This document shows, piece by piece, positions 5,413-5,590 of a stretch of 5,590 bases of DNA (positions within the stretch are counted from its first letter, which is position 1; every line of letters starts with the position of its first letter). The position numbers and the translations under genes were made by a program. This DNA is from 20CM-2-65-7 sp035943355 (lineage in GTDB: Bacteria > Gemmatimonadota > Gemmatimonadetes > Gemmatimonadales > GWC2-71-9). The stretch covers positions 1-5,590 of the forward strand of contig DASZCG010000074.1 in the NCBI GenBank assembly GCA_035943355.1, read 5' to 3'. The notes under the pieces are model-generated. The model was not told the origin of the DNA. It did not search any database and was given only the letters and a program-made list of their open reading frames with translations.

Positions 5413-5500
5413 TGCCCGAGGAGAGAGTCGAACTCTCATGGGGTTGCCCCCGACGGATTTTGAGTCCGACTCACGTATAACACTCCCGACACCACCGGGA
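5413..5500 (-). tRNA. tRNA-Leu (anticodon CAA), possibly degenerate in its 5' half
   Basis: Read on the minus strand, the 3' half is a textbook class II tRNA. The anticodon stem CGGA/TCCG carries loop CTCAAAA (5464-5458), with U33 and anticodon CAA (5462-5460), which reads UUG. The long variable arm has GGGG/CCCC pairing (5451-5440). The T-arm is GAGAG-TTCGACT-CTCTC (5437-5421), followed by acceptor strand CTCGGGC and discriminator A at 5413; CCA is not encoded. The long variable arm and anticodon identify leucine. The 5' half is weaker. CCCGG (about 5499-5495) pairs with the acceptor in five positions, including one wobble, with mismatches at both ends. A D-stem GTGT/ATAC can be drawn, but A14 and other conserved D-loop bases are missing and extra bases precede the anticodon stem. 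It may be a divergent working gene, a pseudogene, or a gene whose 5' half was replaced. Confidence 0.65.
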
Positions 5501-5539
5501 AACCACGAGCACACATCGCAGCACGTTACCGCCGTTTCG

Positions 5540-5562
5540 CCGGGGGGCGCTCTGCCCTCCGG
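5540..5562. repeat. GC-rich hairpin upstream of tRNA-Leu
   Basis: CCGGGGGGC (5540-5548) pairs with GCCCTCCGG (5554-5562) around the loop GCTCT. On plus-strand RNA all nine positions pair with one G-U; on the minus strand that position becomes an A-C mismatch. No T-run follows in either direction. It lies about 40 bp beyond the 5' end of the tRNA. Role unknown; nothing else is recognised in 5501-5590. Confidence 0.35.
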
Positions 5563-5590
5563 TGCCGTCGTTTGCTCCCCGCTACAGGAC

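Noticed and set aside
5364..5485. attC-like integron site, suggested by TATAAC/GTTATAC near 5475-5481 and GTTG/CAAC near 5377-5390
   Set aside because: The core-site consensus is not met and the first element is part of the tRNA-Leu sequence; no paired R''/R' and L''/L' arms could be drawn.

Overview
The window looks like chromosomal DNA from a GC-rich, soil-type Gram-negative bacterium. Gemmatimonadota is the best guess, an inference from protein style: short exported proteins opening with a carboxypeptidase-regulatory-like domain, many secreted beta-propellers, and abundant signal peptides. No marker gene fixes the phylum. Nearly all recognisable coding is on the minus strand and concerns the cell envelope.

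Layout from right to left, in the direction of minus-strand transcription: a tRNA-Leu(CAA) gene at 5413-5500 with a convincing 3' half and a poor 5' half; a six-repeat PD40/TolB-type beta-propeller lipoprotein (4351-5232) followed by a small hairpin and T-tract; a gene-poor, hairpin-rich stretch (3986-4350) holding a second partial copy of the tRNA-Leu 3' end; a plus-strand fragment of a different (YVTN-like) beta-propeller (3464-3985); head-to-head with it, the C-terminal part of a multi-pass membrane protein on the minus strand (3169-3465); an exported CarboxypepD_reg-like protein (2081-3115) with its own likely leaderless promoter; and a long secreted PQQ-like beta-propeller protein (2015 to beyond the left edge), 65 bp downstream of it and possibly co-transcribed.

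The right-hand third is the most unusual part. A 27-bp direct repeat (26 of 27 identical) taken from the 3' end of the tRNA-Leu gene lies at 5416-5442 and again at 4257-4283, in the same orientation, bracketing the PD40 lipoprotein gene. This is the geometry left by site-specific integration into a tRNA gene, but no integrase is present, so it may be a remnant or a very small non-autonomous element. Next to it, 3430-4350 looks like a gene graveyard or recombination junction: two truncated genes start from a single CATG palindrome on opposite strands, and the following 300 bp is dominated by inverted repeats. An assembly chimera cannot be excluded from one sequence.

Apart from the likely 2081-3115 / 1-2015 pair, there is no strong evidence that the genes form one pathway. 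No CRISPR array, transposase, integrase or known defence system is visible.
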